A stretch of DNA of 19,145 nt from CAZIOH01 sp964540815 (GTDB lineage: Bacteria; Myxococcota_A; Polyangia; Fen-1088). The stretch covers positions 1 through 19,145 of the forward strand of contig CAZIOH010000116.1 in the NCBI GenBank assembly GCA_964540815.1, written 5' to 3'. Below are positions 7,274 through 17,117 of this stretch, in pieces. A program made the translations under genes and the position numbers. A model generated the notes under the pieces. That model was not told the origin of the DNA, searched no databases, and worked only from the letters and a program-made list of their open reading frames with translations. Numbering within the stretch: position 1 is the first letter of the stretch; every line of letters starts with the position of its first letter.

Positions 7274-7686
7274 TGCCCGCCGGCGGTGGGCACGGCAAGG
7301 GTGCTGGCACTGTTGCTGGCACCGTCGCCGGCACCGTCGCTATCATCGGTGCCTCCACCGATCGCTCCAAGTTCGGCAACAAGGCGGTGCGCGCTTACCT
7401 GCGTCAGGGCTGGACGGTCTACCCGGTGACGCCGAACGCCGCCGAGGTCGAGGGCCTGCCCACCTTTCCCAGCATCGAAGCCATCCCCGGTCCGATCGAG
7501 CGCGCGTCGCTGTACGTGCCCGCGGCGATCGGCATCCTGACCCTGCCCGCGATAGCCGCCAAGGGCGTCGCCGAGCTGTGGGTCAACCCCGGCGCCGAGA
7601 GCGACGACCTGCTCGCCGAGGCCGAGCGCCTCGGCATCCCGACCATCCAGGCCTGCTCGATCGTGGACATCGGCGAGCGCCCCTGA
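7273..7686 (+). CDS. CoA-binding Rossmann-fold protein (YccU-like)
   Basis: A 137-aa stand-alone CoA-binding domain. The first beta strand and glycine loop read VAIIGAS, followed by KFGNKAVRAYLRQGWTVYPV, an LPTFPSI segment and a C-terminal ELWVNPGAES...AEAERLGIPTIQACSIV. This is the usual order for the small CoA_binding_2/YccU family, whose physiological role is poorly defined. The N-terminus is extended by a Gly-rich stretch and three tandem GTVA units encoded by imperfect 12-bp repeats just before the first strand. This looks like slippage expansion of the strand itself. Start at the TGATG overlap with the zinc-ribbon gene, so the two are probably translationally coupled. It ends 70 nt before cysK. 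Confidence 0.88.
   Translation: MPAGGGHGKGAGTVAGTVAGTVAIIGASTDRSKFGNKAVRAYLRQGWTVYPVTPNAAEVEGLPTFPSIEAIPGPIERASLYVPAAIGILTLPAIAAKGVAELWVNPGAESDDLLAEAERLGIPTIQACSIVDIGERP
7309..7350 (+). repeat. 12-bp tandem repeat encoding GTVA units
   Basis: Three imperfect copies of a GGCACCGTCGCC-type unit encode GTVAGTVAGTVA immediately before the Rossmann beta strand of the CoA-binding protein. Confidence 0.6.
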
Positions 7687-7744
7687 GCCGCGCCGACGCG
7701 AGCCGACGACGACGATGTGGCCCGCCGGGCGCGATTGGTTGGGT

Positions 7745-7750
7745 TAGAAT
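7745..7750 (+). promoter_or_regulatory. Putative -10 element for leaderless cysK
   Basis: TAGAAT, a near-consensus Pribnow box, lies exactly 6 nt before the ATG at 7757. No Shine-Dalgarno occurs in the gap. It probably starts transcription of the sulfur cluster. No good -35 is seen. Confidence 0.5.
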
Positions 7751-7756
7751 CAAGCC

Positions 7757-8749
7757 ATGCCCGCCGTCGCCGTGAACAGCACCCTCGAGCTCATCGGCGG
7801 GACGCCGCTCGTTCGCCTGCGTCACCTGGTCGAGCCGGGGATGGCCGACGTGTTCTGCAAGTGCGAGCAGTTCAATCCGGGCGGCTCGGTCAAGGATCGG
7901 GTGGCCCTCTCGATGATCGAGGCGGCCGAGCGCGCGGGCCTGATCCAGCCCGGCTTCTCGACCATCGTGGAGCCCACCTCGGGCAACACCGGCGTGGGGC
8001 TGGCTCTCGTGACCGCCGCCAAGCACTACCGCCTGATCCTCACCATGCCCGACAACATGTCGCTCGAGCGGCGGGCCCTGCTCAATGCCTATGGCGCCGA
8101 GGTCTACCTGACGCCCGCGGTCTCGGTGATGACGGGCGCGGTGCAGAAGGCCGGCGAGCTGTGCGCCGAGAACCCGAGCTACTTCATGCCGCAGCAATTC
8201 AAGAACCCCGCCAACGTCGAGGCGCACTTCCGGGGAACCGGGCCGGAGATCCTCGCGCAGCTCGGGGGACGCACCTGTGACGCCTTCATCTCCGCGGTGG
8301 GGACCGGCGGCACCATCTCCGGGGTCGGGCGCGCCCTGCGCCAGCGGAACCCGGCCACCCGCATCGTCGCGGTCGAGCCAGCCAAGAGCCCGGTGCTGTC
8401 CGGGGGCCGTCCAGCTGCCCACCGCATCGACGGGATCGGCGCCGGCTTCGTGCCGCCGATCCTCGACCGCGCGCTCCTGTCCGAGGTGCGCACCATCACC
8501 GAGGAGGACGCGCAGAGGGTCAAGCTCGAGCTCGCCCGGCGCGAGGGGCTGCTGGTCGGCATCTCGGCGGGCGCCAACGTCAAGGTGGCCCTCGATCTCG
8601 CCCGCGAGCTCGGCCCTGGCAAGACGGTGGTGACGATCCTGTGCGACACCGGGGAGCGGTACTTCAGCTCGGACGCGCTCTTCGGGAGCGAGCCCGCGCC
8701 ACGGCGCGGGCTCCCGGCGGATCCCGCCTCCTCCCCGGGCAGCCGGTAA
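7757..8749 (+). CDS. cysK: Cysteine synthase A-type (O-acetylserine sulfhydrylase)
   Basis: PLP-dependent beta-replacement enzyme that makes L-cysteine from O-acetylserine and sulfide. The 330-aa product has the PLP lysine K46 in NPGGSVKDR, the substrate loop EPTSGNTG (72-79), the phosphate-binding GTGGTISG and the C-terminal CDTGERYFS. The segment SPVLSGG...HRIDGIGAGFVP is typical of O-acetylserine-using CysK and differs from the equivalent part of the CysM-like gene at 12063. The last 20 residues are a Pro/Ala/Arg tail. It is the first gene of the sulfur cluster and ends 17 nt before the E1-like gene. The ATG is supported by the TAGAAT hexamer 6 nt upstream. Substrate preference was not tested. 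Confidence 0.94.
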   Translation: MPAVAVNSTLELIGGTPLVRLRHLVEPGMADVFCKCEQFNPGGSVKDRVALSMIEAAERAGLIQPGFSTIVEPTSGNTGVGLALVTAAKHYRLILTMPDNMSLERRALLNAYGAEVYLTPAVSVMTGAVQKAGELCAENPSYFMPQQFKNPANVEAHFRGTGPEILAQLGGRTCDAFISAVGTGGTISGVGRALRQRNPATRIVAVEPAKSPVLSGGRPAAHRIDGIGAGFVPPILDRALLSEVRTITEEDAQRVKLELARREGLLVGISAGANVKVALDLARELGPGKTVVTILCDTGERYFSSDALFGSEPAPRRGLPADPASSPGSR

Positions 8750-8766
8750 CGGAGCGGCGCCCGGTC

Positions 8767-9480
8767 GTGGCACGCGTGCTGGTGATTGGCGCGGGCGGCC
8801 TCGGCTGCCCGGCGGTGCTGGCCCTGGCGGCGGCGGGCGTGCGCCGCATCGCCGTGATGGACGACGACCGGGTGGATGCGACCAACCTCCACCGCCAGGT
8901 CCTGCACGGCCTCGGCTCGGTCGGCGCCTTCAAGGTGCACTCGCTGGCGCGCGCCCTCGGCGAGCGCTTCCCGGAGGTGCACGTGGAGCCACTGGTCGCC
9001 CGCTTCGACGTGGAGGCCGCGCGCGATCTGGCCAGCTACGACGCCGTCGTGGACGGGTCGGACAACTTCGCGACCAAGTTCCTCGCCAACGACGCCGCGG
9101 TCCTGGGGGGCGTCCCCCTGGTGCACGGGGCGGCGGTCGGGCTCGGAGGTCAGCTCATGACGGTGCGCGCCGGCGGACGCCCTTGCTACCGCTGCCTGTT
9201 CGAGGACCTGCCCGCCGCCGGGGTCGGCCCGTCGTGCGCCGAGGCGGGCGTGCTCGGCCCCGTCCCTGGGGTCATCGGGGCGCTGCAAGGGGCCGAGGCG
9301 GCGCGCCTGGTCAAGGGCGATCTTCCGGCCTTTGCGGCGCGGATCATCCAGTATGATTCCGCGTCCATGGCCTTCCGGAGCGTCCGTCTGCAGCCGAACC
9401 CGGCGTGCCGCGTCTGCGGCGACCGGCCGAGCATCGGGCGCCTCGATCCGTCCGCCTACCCAGCCCCCGCGTGCCTCTGA
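8767..9480 (+). CDS. E1-like (ThiF/MoeB) adenylyltransferase, active type, lacking the N-terminal arm
   Basis: Expected to adenylate the C-terminal glycine of a ubiquitin-like sulfur carrier. The 237-aa product has the ATP loop GAGGLG (8-13), acidic MDDDRVD, NLHRQ (R43), K56, DGSDN (96-100) and the conserved Cys157 in PSCAEAGVLGP. Its zinc ligands are C140-x-x-C143 and C214-x-x-C217. MoeB/ThiF proteins normally carry about 30 further N-terminal residues, including the arginine (E. coli MoeB R14) that enters the partner's active site. Here no start codon allows such an arm without reading through the end of cysK in another frame. The GTG at 8767 follows a GGAG 12 nt upstream. No rhodanese domain is present. 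It likely works with the sulfur carrier at 10880 and the degenerate E1 at 11296. Confidence 0.88.
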   Translation: MARVLVIGAGGLGCPAVLALAAAGVRRIAVMDDDRVDATNLHRQVLHGLGSVGAFKVHSLARALGERFPEVHVEPLVARFDVEAARDLASYDAVVDGSDNFATKFLANDAAVLGGVPLVHGAAVGLGGQLMTVRAGGRPCYRCLFEDLPAAGVGPSCAEAGVLGPVPGVIGALQGAEAARLVKGDLPAFAARIIQYDSASMAFRSVRLQPNPACRVCGDRPSIGRLDPSAYPAPACL

Positions 9481-9481
9481 T

Positions 9482-9486
9482 AAGGA
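9482..9486 (+). promoter_or_regulatory. Shine-Dalgarno of thrC
   Basis: AAGGA ends 7 nt before the ATG at 9494. It fixes the start against a longer in-frame extension to 9332 that overlaps the E1 gene. Confidence 0.7.
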
Positions 9487-9493
9487 TCAACGA

Positions 9494-10792
<1,299 letters not shown>

Positions 10793-10866
10793 TGTCGGGG
10801 GAGGAACGCCCCGCCTGTACCAGGACCTGATTCCCATTCACCGACCGCACATCTTTTTCTCCCGTC

Positions 10867-10871
10867 AGGAG
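10867..10871 (+). promoter_or_regulatory. Shine-Dalgarno of the sulfur-carrier gene
   Basis: AGGAG ends 8 nt before the ATG at 10880. With the 87-nt spacer after thrC, this marks an independent translation start within the cluster. Confidence 0.75.
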
Positions 10872-10879
10872 CAGACACC

Positions 10880-11299
10880 ATGGCCAACATTCGAATCCCC
10901 ACCCCGCTGCGCAAGCTGACCAACGGCAAGGAAGAGGTCAGCGTGAGCGGCGCGACCATCGGCGCCGTCATCGTCGGGCTCGAGGCGCAGTTCCCCGGCA
11001 TCAAGGAGCGCATCTGCGACGACCAGGGTCAGATCCGGCGGTTCGTGAACATCTTCGCGAACGACGAGGACATCCGGTTCCTCAAGAACCTCGAGACCCC
11101 GGTCAAGGACAGCGACGAGATCTCCATCGTCCCCGCGATCGCTGGTGGCACGTCGGGTGGCACGTCGGGCGGNNNNNNNNNNNNNNNNNNNNNNNNNNNN
11201 NNNNNNNNNNNNNNNNNNNNNNNNNNNNNNNNNNNNNNNNNNNNNNNNNNNNNNNNNNNNNNNNNNNNNNNNGGCACGTCGGGCGGTACGTCGTCCTGA
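10880..11299 (+). CDS. CysO/MoaD/ThiS-like ubiquitin-fold sulfur carrier with GTSG repeat tail (interrupted by gap)
   Basis: A small sulfur-carrier protein whose C-terminal glycine would be adenylated and converted to a thiocarboxylate. The 90-residue body starts MANIRIPTPLRKLTNGKEEV and contains LEAQFPGI, RRFVNIFANDEDIRFL and the terminal SIVPAIAGG, closely following Mycobacterium tuberculosis CysO, which stops at Gly-Gly. Here translation continues past G89-G90 into Gly-Thr-Ser-Gly units encoded by a 12-bp tandem repeat. The 100-N gap lies inside this repeat, and after it the frame reads GTSGGTSS and stop. The tail length is therefore unknown. A carrier with residues after the diglycine must be trimmed before activation, as for Wolinella HcyS, but no JAMM/Mec peptidase is in the window. 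The stop overlaps the CTG start of the next gene. Confidence 0.88.
   Translation: MANIRIPTPLRKLTNGKEEVSVSGATIGAVIVGLEAQFPGIKERICDDQGQIRRFVNIFANDEDIRFLKNLETPVKDSDEISIVPAIAGGTSGGTSGXXXXXXXXXXXXXXXXXXXXXXXXXXXXXXXXXXGTSGGTSS
11144..11296 (+). repeat. 12-bp GTSG-encoding tandem repeat collapsed around an assembly gap
   Basis: GGCACGTCGGGT-type units flank the gap on both sides: at least two copies before it and two degenerate copies after it. Each unit encodes Gly-Thr-Ser-Gly in the sulfur-carrier frame. Breaking of the assembly here suggests a longer array than is shown. Confidence 0.85.
11173..11272. other. Assembly gap of 100 N
   Basis: Exactly 100 unknown bases, the usual placeholder for a gap of unestimated size. 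The reading frame of the sulfur-carrier tail is apparently preserved across it, but that could be chance. Confidence 0.98.
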
Positions 11300-12062
11300 C
11301 TCCCGACGCCATCCAGCGGGCCACGCGCCAGATCGCCCTCCCCGAGCTGGGATACGAGGGCCAGCGGCGCATCGCCGAGGCGCGCGTGGTGCTGGTGGGT
11401 GGCGATCGCACCTGCGAGATCGCGGCGCAAGCGCTGGCGGCGGCGGGCGTGGGCGCGCTGCGCTGGGTGGCGCGCCCGGACCGCCGGTCCCTCGGTAGCG
11501 GGAGCGGGACCATTTCCGAGACGATGTCCTCCAGGCTCGCCGCCTGGCGCGGCTCCAATCCCGAGGTGGTGGTCGAAGGGATGGCCCTCCCTGTGGCCGC
11601 CGCCTCCGCCTCCGGAGCGGAATCGCCCGGGGCGCTCGGGGATCAGTGGCTCGGGTGCCTGCGCGGGGCGAGCGCCGTCCTGCGCTCGGGGTTCGACGAC
11701 GATCCGATGCTCGGCGCCGCGGTGCGCCTCGGTATCCCGGCCGTCATCGTTCGCGGCCGCGAGGCCGAGGGGATCGAGCTCGTGTCGTTCCGCGCGCATG
11801 GGCCCTGCCCGCACGTCCCCCTCGATGGCCCCTCGAAGACCGGCGCGCCCCCCGACGGCGGCGCCGCCGCGGTGGTCGCAGGGCACCTGGCCGCCGCCGA
11901 GATCCTGGTGGGGCTGGCCGGCATCGAGTTGGCGCGCCCGGACGTCGGGACCGCCCGCATGCTCCGCCTGCCACCAGGTCAAGCCGTTCCGGACTCCGCC
12001 GACATTCCCTGGAACCCCGCCTGCTTCGCCTGCGGGGGATCCGGGCAAGAGATGAGCTTTGC

Positions 12063-12066
<4 letters not shown>
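11296..12066 (+). CDS. Degenerate E1-like (ThiF/MoeB-related) protein retaining the N-terminal arm
   Basis: A 256-aa pseudo-E1. Its N-terminus, IQRATRQIALPELGYEGQRR, is a clear MoeB/ThiF arm; R11 aligns with MoeB R14, the residue that acts across the dimer. The ATP loop is lost (VVLVGGDRTCE instead of GxGGxG), as are the acidic strand, NLxRQ and DGSDN, and no equivalent of the conserved cysteine is evident. A terminal PACFACGG (C243, C246) mirrors the second zinc CxxC of the active E1. The first GTG in frame (11386) would remove the arm, so CTG at 11296 is chosen. It overlaps the carrier's TGA as CTGA, like the ATGA and GTGA joints of neighbouring genes. The gene ends in an ATGA overlap with the CysM-like gene. 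A regulatory or structural partner of the active E1 is likely. Confidence 0.75.
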
Positions 12067-13151
<1,085 letters not shown>

Positions 13152-13170
13152 GGATACCGAGGACCGACCC

Positions 13171-14010
13171 GTGACGGGCGGGCTCATCTTCCTGTTCGTC
13201 TCGTCGCTTCTAGCGGGTGCGATCAACTCCATCGCGGGTGGCGGCAGCTTGCTCTCGTTTCCCGCCGCGATCGGGGCGGGCCTGGCCCCGATCGTCGCCA
13301 ACGCCACCAACACGGTCGCGGTGATCCCCGGGTCGCTGGCCGGAGCCTGGGGATTCCGCAAGCACCTCGATGGGCTCGGCCGGCTCACCGCCGTGCTGTG
13401 CATCCCGGCGGTGCTGGGCTCGCTGGTGGGGGCCAGCATCCTGCGGCACACCCCGCAGCGGGTGTTCGACGGGGTGGTCCCGTGGCTGGTCCTCGGCGCC
13501 ACGGCGGTCATCTTCGTCAAGGAGCTGTGGCCGCGCCGACCCGGGCGCCCCCAGGAGCCGGCGGCGGGGGCGCAGACGCAGACGCAGATCCAGACGCAGC
13601 TCGCACGGGGCGCGATGCCCCCCGATCGAATTCCGCCGCTCTTCCTCGGGCTGCAGTTCCTCACCAGCGTCTACGGCGGCTACTTCGGCGCGGCGATCGG
13701 GCTCATCATGCTGGCGTTCCTGTCGTTCCTGCCGCAGCGGCTGGGGCTGCACCAGATGAACGGGGTGAAGAACGTCCTCGCCGTGGTGGTGAACGCCGCG
13801 GCGGCGATCGACTTCCTGGTGCACGGCCTGGTGAACGGCCCCGCGGTGCTGGTGATGGCGGTGGGCGCCGCGACGGGAGGTGTGCTCGGTGGGCGCTGGG
13901 CGACGCGCGTCGATCCCCGGCGCGTGAGGTGGCTGGTGGTCGCCATCGGGGTGGTCATGGCCGCGCTGCTCGGGTGGAGGGCCCTCGCGGGGCGCCACGG
14001 TTCACGTTGA
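13171..14010 (+). CDS. TauE/SafE-family membrane permease
   Basis: A 279-aa multi-pass inner-membrane protein of the TauE/SafE (DUF81) family, members of which are proposed to move sulfite, sulfoacetate or related anions. The N-terminal half carries the signature AGAINSIAGGGSLLSFP, and the second half repeats it as TSVYGGYFGAAIGLIMLA, the expected inverted duplication. Hydrophobic segments are spread throughout. They are separated by a hydrophilic mid-loop (about 118-152) that contains a QTQTQIQTQ slippage-type repeat. The GTG start has GAGGA 7 nt upstream, and the gene begins 19 nt after the CysM-like gene. Association with cysteine-synthesis genes favours a sulfur-containing substrate, but direction and identity are unknown. 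Confidence 0.88.
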   Translation: MTGGLIFLFVSSLLAGAINSIAGGGSLLSFPAAIGAGLAPIVANATNTVAVIPGSLAGAWGFRKHLDGLGRLTAVLCIPAVLGSLVGASILRHTPQRVFDGVVPWLVLGATAVIFVKELWPRRPGRPQEPAAGAQTQTQIQTQLARGAMPPDRIPPLFLGLQFLTSVYGGYFGAAIGLIMLAFLSFLPQRLGLHQMNGVKNVLAVVVNAAAAIDFLVHGLVNGPAVLVMAVGAATGGVLGGRWATRVDPRRVRWLVVAIGVVMAALLGWRALAGRHGSR

Positions 14011-14047
14011 CCGCGCCCGGCCGGCGGCGTAACCAGTCCCTGCACCC

Positions 14048-14791
14048 ATGCCGCTCGGCTTGCCCCACGACGCCTCCGCCCACGGTCACCACGTCGACGC
14101 GATCCTCCGGTACCTGACCGTCACCACCGCCGTCTACCTCTCGATCCTGGTGGGGATCCTCGGCGTGGCCCTGATCTTCCACCGCGGCCCCCGACGGCGC
14201 GCGGTCTACACGCACGGCACCGGCCGCGGCGGCCTGGCCCTGGCCGCCGTGGCGGGCGCGGCGCTGCTCTTCGGGATCGACGTCCCGGCCGTGGTGCGCT
14301 CGGCCCGGCAGCTGCGCGCGGGCTTCTGGAGCTATCCCGACCGCGATCCTCGGGCGGTGCGGATCGAGGTCCTGGCGCAGCAGTGGGCCTGGAACTTTCG
14401 CTACGCCGGGGCGGACGGGCGCTTCGGCACCGCCGACGACATCCTGACGCTGAACGATTTGCGCGTTCCGGTGGATCGCCCGGTGTACCTGCAGCTGACC
14501 TCGAAGGACGTCGTGCATTCGCTTTACTTGCCGAACTTCCGGACCAAGGTAGACGCCATTCCCGGCACCATCACCCGCCTGTGGTTCGAGCCCAAGGAGA
14601 CCGGCCTCTTCGAGATCGCCTGCGCGCAGCACTGCGGAACCTGGCACTACCGGATGCGGGGGGAGCTGACGGTGCTCGACGAGGCGGCCTTCACCACCTG
14701 GACCGCGCGGGCGGCCGAGGACGCGCGCCTGCGCTTCGATCCCACGGACTCCGAGGCCCACGATGGCTGGGCGTGGATGCCGGCACCATGA
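14048..14791 (+). CDS. coxB: Cytochrome c oxidase subunit II (CuA subunit)
   Basis: Accepts electrons from cytochrome c through the binuclear CuA centre. The 247-aa product has two membrane helices (about 20-45 and 61-83), the aromatic QQWAWNF (111-117) and a periplasmic cupredoxin domain. CuA ligands are H157 in DVVHSLYLP, then C192, C196, H200 and M203 in CAQHCGTWHYRM. The Glu of the usual CxExCGxxHxxM is Gln194; that residue ligates copper through its main-chain carbonyl, so the site can still form. A DGRFGTADDI insert (123-132) resembles a calcium-binding loop. There is no lipobox or fused cytochrome c domain. It starts 37 nt after the permease gene and joins coxA by an ATGA overlap. Confidence 0.94.
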   Translation: MPLGLPHDASAHGHHVDAILRYLTVTTAVYLSILVGILGVALIFHRGPRRRAVYTHGTGRGGLALAAVAGAALLFGIDVPAVVRSARQLRAGFWSYPDRDPRAVRIEVLAQQWAWNFRYAGADGRFGTADDILTLNDLRVPVDRPVYLQLTSKDVVHSLYLPNFRTKVDAIPGTITRLWFEPKETGLFEIACAQHCGTWHYRMRGELTVLDEAAFTTWTARAAEDARLRFDPTDSEAHDGWAWMPAP

Positions 14792-16536
14792 GGACGGGGA
14801 TGACGAGGAGGACCAGGACGACCAGGGCGATCAGGACCACACTGGGGTCGGTGCTCGACGTGGTCTTCTCGCGCGACCACAAGGTCATCGGCAAGCAGTT
14901 CCTGTGGCTCGGGCTCGTGTTCCTGGCGGTGGCCGGCGCCCTCGCCATGCTGATCCGCTGGCAGCTCGCCCATCCGGGCGTGCCGGTCCCGGTGGTGGGG
15001 CGCTGGCTGTTTCCGGGCTCGGGCGGGGTGGTCGGCCCGGCGACCTACACCGTGCTCTTCACCATGCACGGGACCATCATGATCTTCTTCGCCATCACCC
15101 CGATCCTGATCGGTGGCTTCGGCAACTTCTGCCTGCCGCTCATGCTCGGCGCGCGCGACATGGCGTTCCCGGTGCTGAACACCCTCTCCTTCTGGACCAT
15201 GTTCGCCGCCACCGCGGTGCTGACGGCGTCCTTCTTCGCGCCGCTCGGGCCGCCCGCCGCTGGCTGGACCGCGTACCCGACGCTGTCGACGGCGATCGGC
15301 GCGCCGGGGGTGGCGCAGACGCTGTGGGTGGTGGCGATCTACCTGAACGGCGCCTCCTCGGTGATGGGCGCGGTCAACTACATCACCACCGTGGTTCGGC
15401 TGCGGGCGCCGGGGATGGGCTTCATGCGCATGCCCCTCACCGTGTGGGGCTTCTGGATGGCGGCGATCCTCAACGCCCTGTTCGTCCCGGTGCTGGCGGC
15501 GGGGGCGGTGCTGCTGTTCTTCGACCGGGTGTTCGGCACGCGCTTCTTCATCGCGGGCAGCACCGTCAAGGCCGGGGGAGATCCGGTGCTCTACCAGCAC
15601 CTGTTCTGGATCTTCGGACACCCGGAGGTCTACATCCTGATCCTTCCTGCGTGGGGGATCGTGGGCGATCTGCTGTCCTTCTTCTCGCGCAAGCCGGCCT
15701 ACGGGTACCGGATCACGGTGGGTTCGCTCATCGCGATCGAGATCCTGTCGGGGGTGGTGTACGGACACCACATGTTCACGACCGGGCTGTCACCGCTGCT
15801 CGGTCAGGGCTTCATGCTGCTCACCATGATCATCTCGGTGCCGTCGGTGCTGCTCGGGGTCGGGTGGCTCGGGACCCTGTGGCGCGGCTCGATCCGGCTC
15901 ACCACGCCCATGCTGTTCGCGCTGGGCCTGGTGTTCGTCTTCGGGGTGGGTGGCTTCACCGGCCTCTTCCTGGCCGACGTGCTCTCGGACGTGTACCTGC
16001 ACGACACCTACTTCGTGGTGGGGCACTTTCACCTGACCATGTCGGCGGCGGTTTTGATGGGCGCGTTCGCCGCCATCCACTTCTGGTTCCCGAAGATGTT
16101 CGGGCGCATGCTCGACGAGCGGCTCGGCCAGGTGCACTTCGCGATCACCTTCGTCACCCTGCTCACCACCTTCGGGTTGCAGCTGGTCCTCGGCCTCGGG
16201 GGGATGCCACGGCGGCTGGTCGACCCGTCGGCCTATGCCTTCCTGCGGCCGCTCCTGCCGCTCAACCGCTGGGTGACCCGCTCGGCGTTCGTCATGGGGG
16301 CGGGCCAGCTGGTCTTCGTGGTGAACTTCTTCTACAGCCTGTGGCGCGGGCCGAAGGCCGGCCCCAACCCCTGGCAGGTCGGGACGCTGGAGTGGACCGT
16401 GTCTTCGCCGCCACCCCATCACAACTTCGACCAGCTCCCGGTGGTCAAGTCCGGGCCGCACGAGCTCGGCAACCCCGCCGTGCTGGCCGCGCTCGGACGG
16501 GACTACCTGGTGCAGACCGAGGCCATTCCTCCGTGA
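14788..16536 (+). CDS. coxA: Cytochrome c oxidase subunit I, K-channel residues altered
   Basis: Catalytic subunit reducing O2 at the heme-CuB centre. The 582-aa product has H94 and H415 for the low-spin heme, H413 for the high-spin heme, and CuB ligands H278, H327 and H328. GHPEVY supplies the cross-linking Tyr282 and proton-gating E280. D-channel residues D124 and N131 are kept. The K-channel is not: the family PTGIK reads PSVLL (352-356), so the lysine is Leu, and the ISH segment after GHPEVY is replaced by VGD (292-294). The end GTLEWTVSSPPPHHNF is typical. The N-terminus has an Arg/Thr-rich MTRRTRTTRAIRTT repeat. The ATG overlaps the coxB stop (ATGA) and the stop overlaps the next GTG (GTGA). 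Confidence 0.95.
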   Translation: MRTGMTRRTRTTRAIRTTLGSVLDVVFSRDHKVIGKQFLWLGLVFLAVAGALAMLIRWQLAHPGVPVPVVGRWLFPGSGGVVGPATYTVLFTMHGTIMIFFAITPILIGGFGNFCLPLMLGARDMAFPVLNTLSFWTMFAATAVLTASFFAPLGPPAAGWTAYPTLSTAIGAPGVAQTLWVVAIYLNGASSVMGAVNYITTVVRLRAPGMGFMRMPLTVWGFWMAAILNALFVPVLAAGAVLLFFDRVFGTRFFIAGSTVKAGGDPVLYQHLFWIFGHPEVYILILPAWGIVGDLLSFFSRKPAYGYRITVGSLIAIEILSGVVYGHHMFTTGLSPLLGQGFMLLTMIISVPSVLLGVGWLGTLWRGSIRLTTPMLFALGLVFVFGVGGFTGLFLADVLSDVYLHDTYFVVGHFHLTMSAAVLMGAFAAIHFWFPKMFGRMLDERLGQVHFAITFVTLLTTFGLQLVLGLGGMPRRLVDPSAYAFLRPLLPLNRWVTRSAFVMGAGQLVFVVNFFYSLWRGPKAGPNPWQVGTLEWTVSSPPPHHNFDQLPVVKSGPHELGNPAVLAALGRDYLVQTEAIPP

Positions 16537-17117
16537 CCGTCCGAGCGCAAGACTCGGGTCCGGCGCTGGAGGCGCGGGCCGCGACCGTGGCGGTCGGGCT
16601 GGTGGTGGGCTTCGCGGCGCTGGTGATGACCTTCGGCGCCCTTCTCCTCGCCTACGGGCTGGTGCGGGTGCAGGCGACGGCCGAGGGGGCCGCCTGGCCG
16701 CCCGCCGGCGAGCGCCGTCTGCTCGCGGTGGCGTGGCCCTTCGCGCTGGCGGCCACCCTGACCGCGGTGCTCGGGAGCCGGGCCGCGCAGCTTGCCAGTC
16801 GCAATTCGCGCGCGCCGGCGCTGAGCGCGGCGGCGCTGGCCGGATGGGGGTTCGTGGCCATCCAGGTCCTCACCGCGCGCCACCTGCTGGCGCTCGGGAT
16901 ACGCCCGAGCTCGGGGCTGGCGGCGTCGGTGCTCTACGCCCTCGGGACGTTCCACGCCCTGCATGCGACGGCGGCCGCCCTGGTGATGTCGCGGCTGGCG
17001 ATCCGGAGCCGCTGCGGGGAGGTGGTGCGGACCACCACGGTTCGGGCGGCGGCGGCGTTCGTGCACCTCGTGACGGCCCTGTGGCTGGTCATCGGGCTGG
17101 CGGTGTTCGTGTGGTGA
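16533..17117 (+). CDS. Short cytochrome c oxidase subunit III-like protein
   Basis: A 194-aa integral membrane protein with about five hydrophobic helices, the size of the short subunit III found in several bacterial oxidases. The helix LGTFHALHATAAALVMSR matches the HxxH-containing helix of subunit III (compare GYHGLHVAVGV in the minus-strand copy). Subunit III has no redox centre and supports proton uptake and stability of subunit I. The GTG start overlaps the coxA stop as GTGA, and its own stop overlaps the cytochrome gene's GTG in the same way. This places it firmly in the oxidase operon. A second, full-length subunit III lies at 18278-19078, so only one may serve this complex. Confidence 0.8.
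   Translation: MTVRAQDSGPALEARAATVAVGLVVGFAALVMTFGALLLAYGLVRVQATAEGAAWPPAGERRLLAVAWPFALAATLTAVLGSRAAQLASRNSRAPALSAAALAGWGFVAIQVLTARHLLALGIRPSSGLAASVLYALGTFHALHATAAALVMSRLAIRSRCGEVVRTTTVRAAAAFVHLVTALWLVIGLAVFVW

Noticed and set aside
11144..11296. CRISPR-like repeat around the gap
   Set aside because: Units are contiguous 12-mers without spacers and lie in frame in a coding region.
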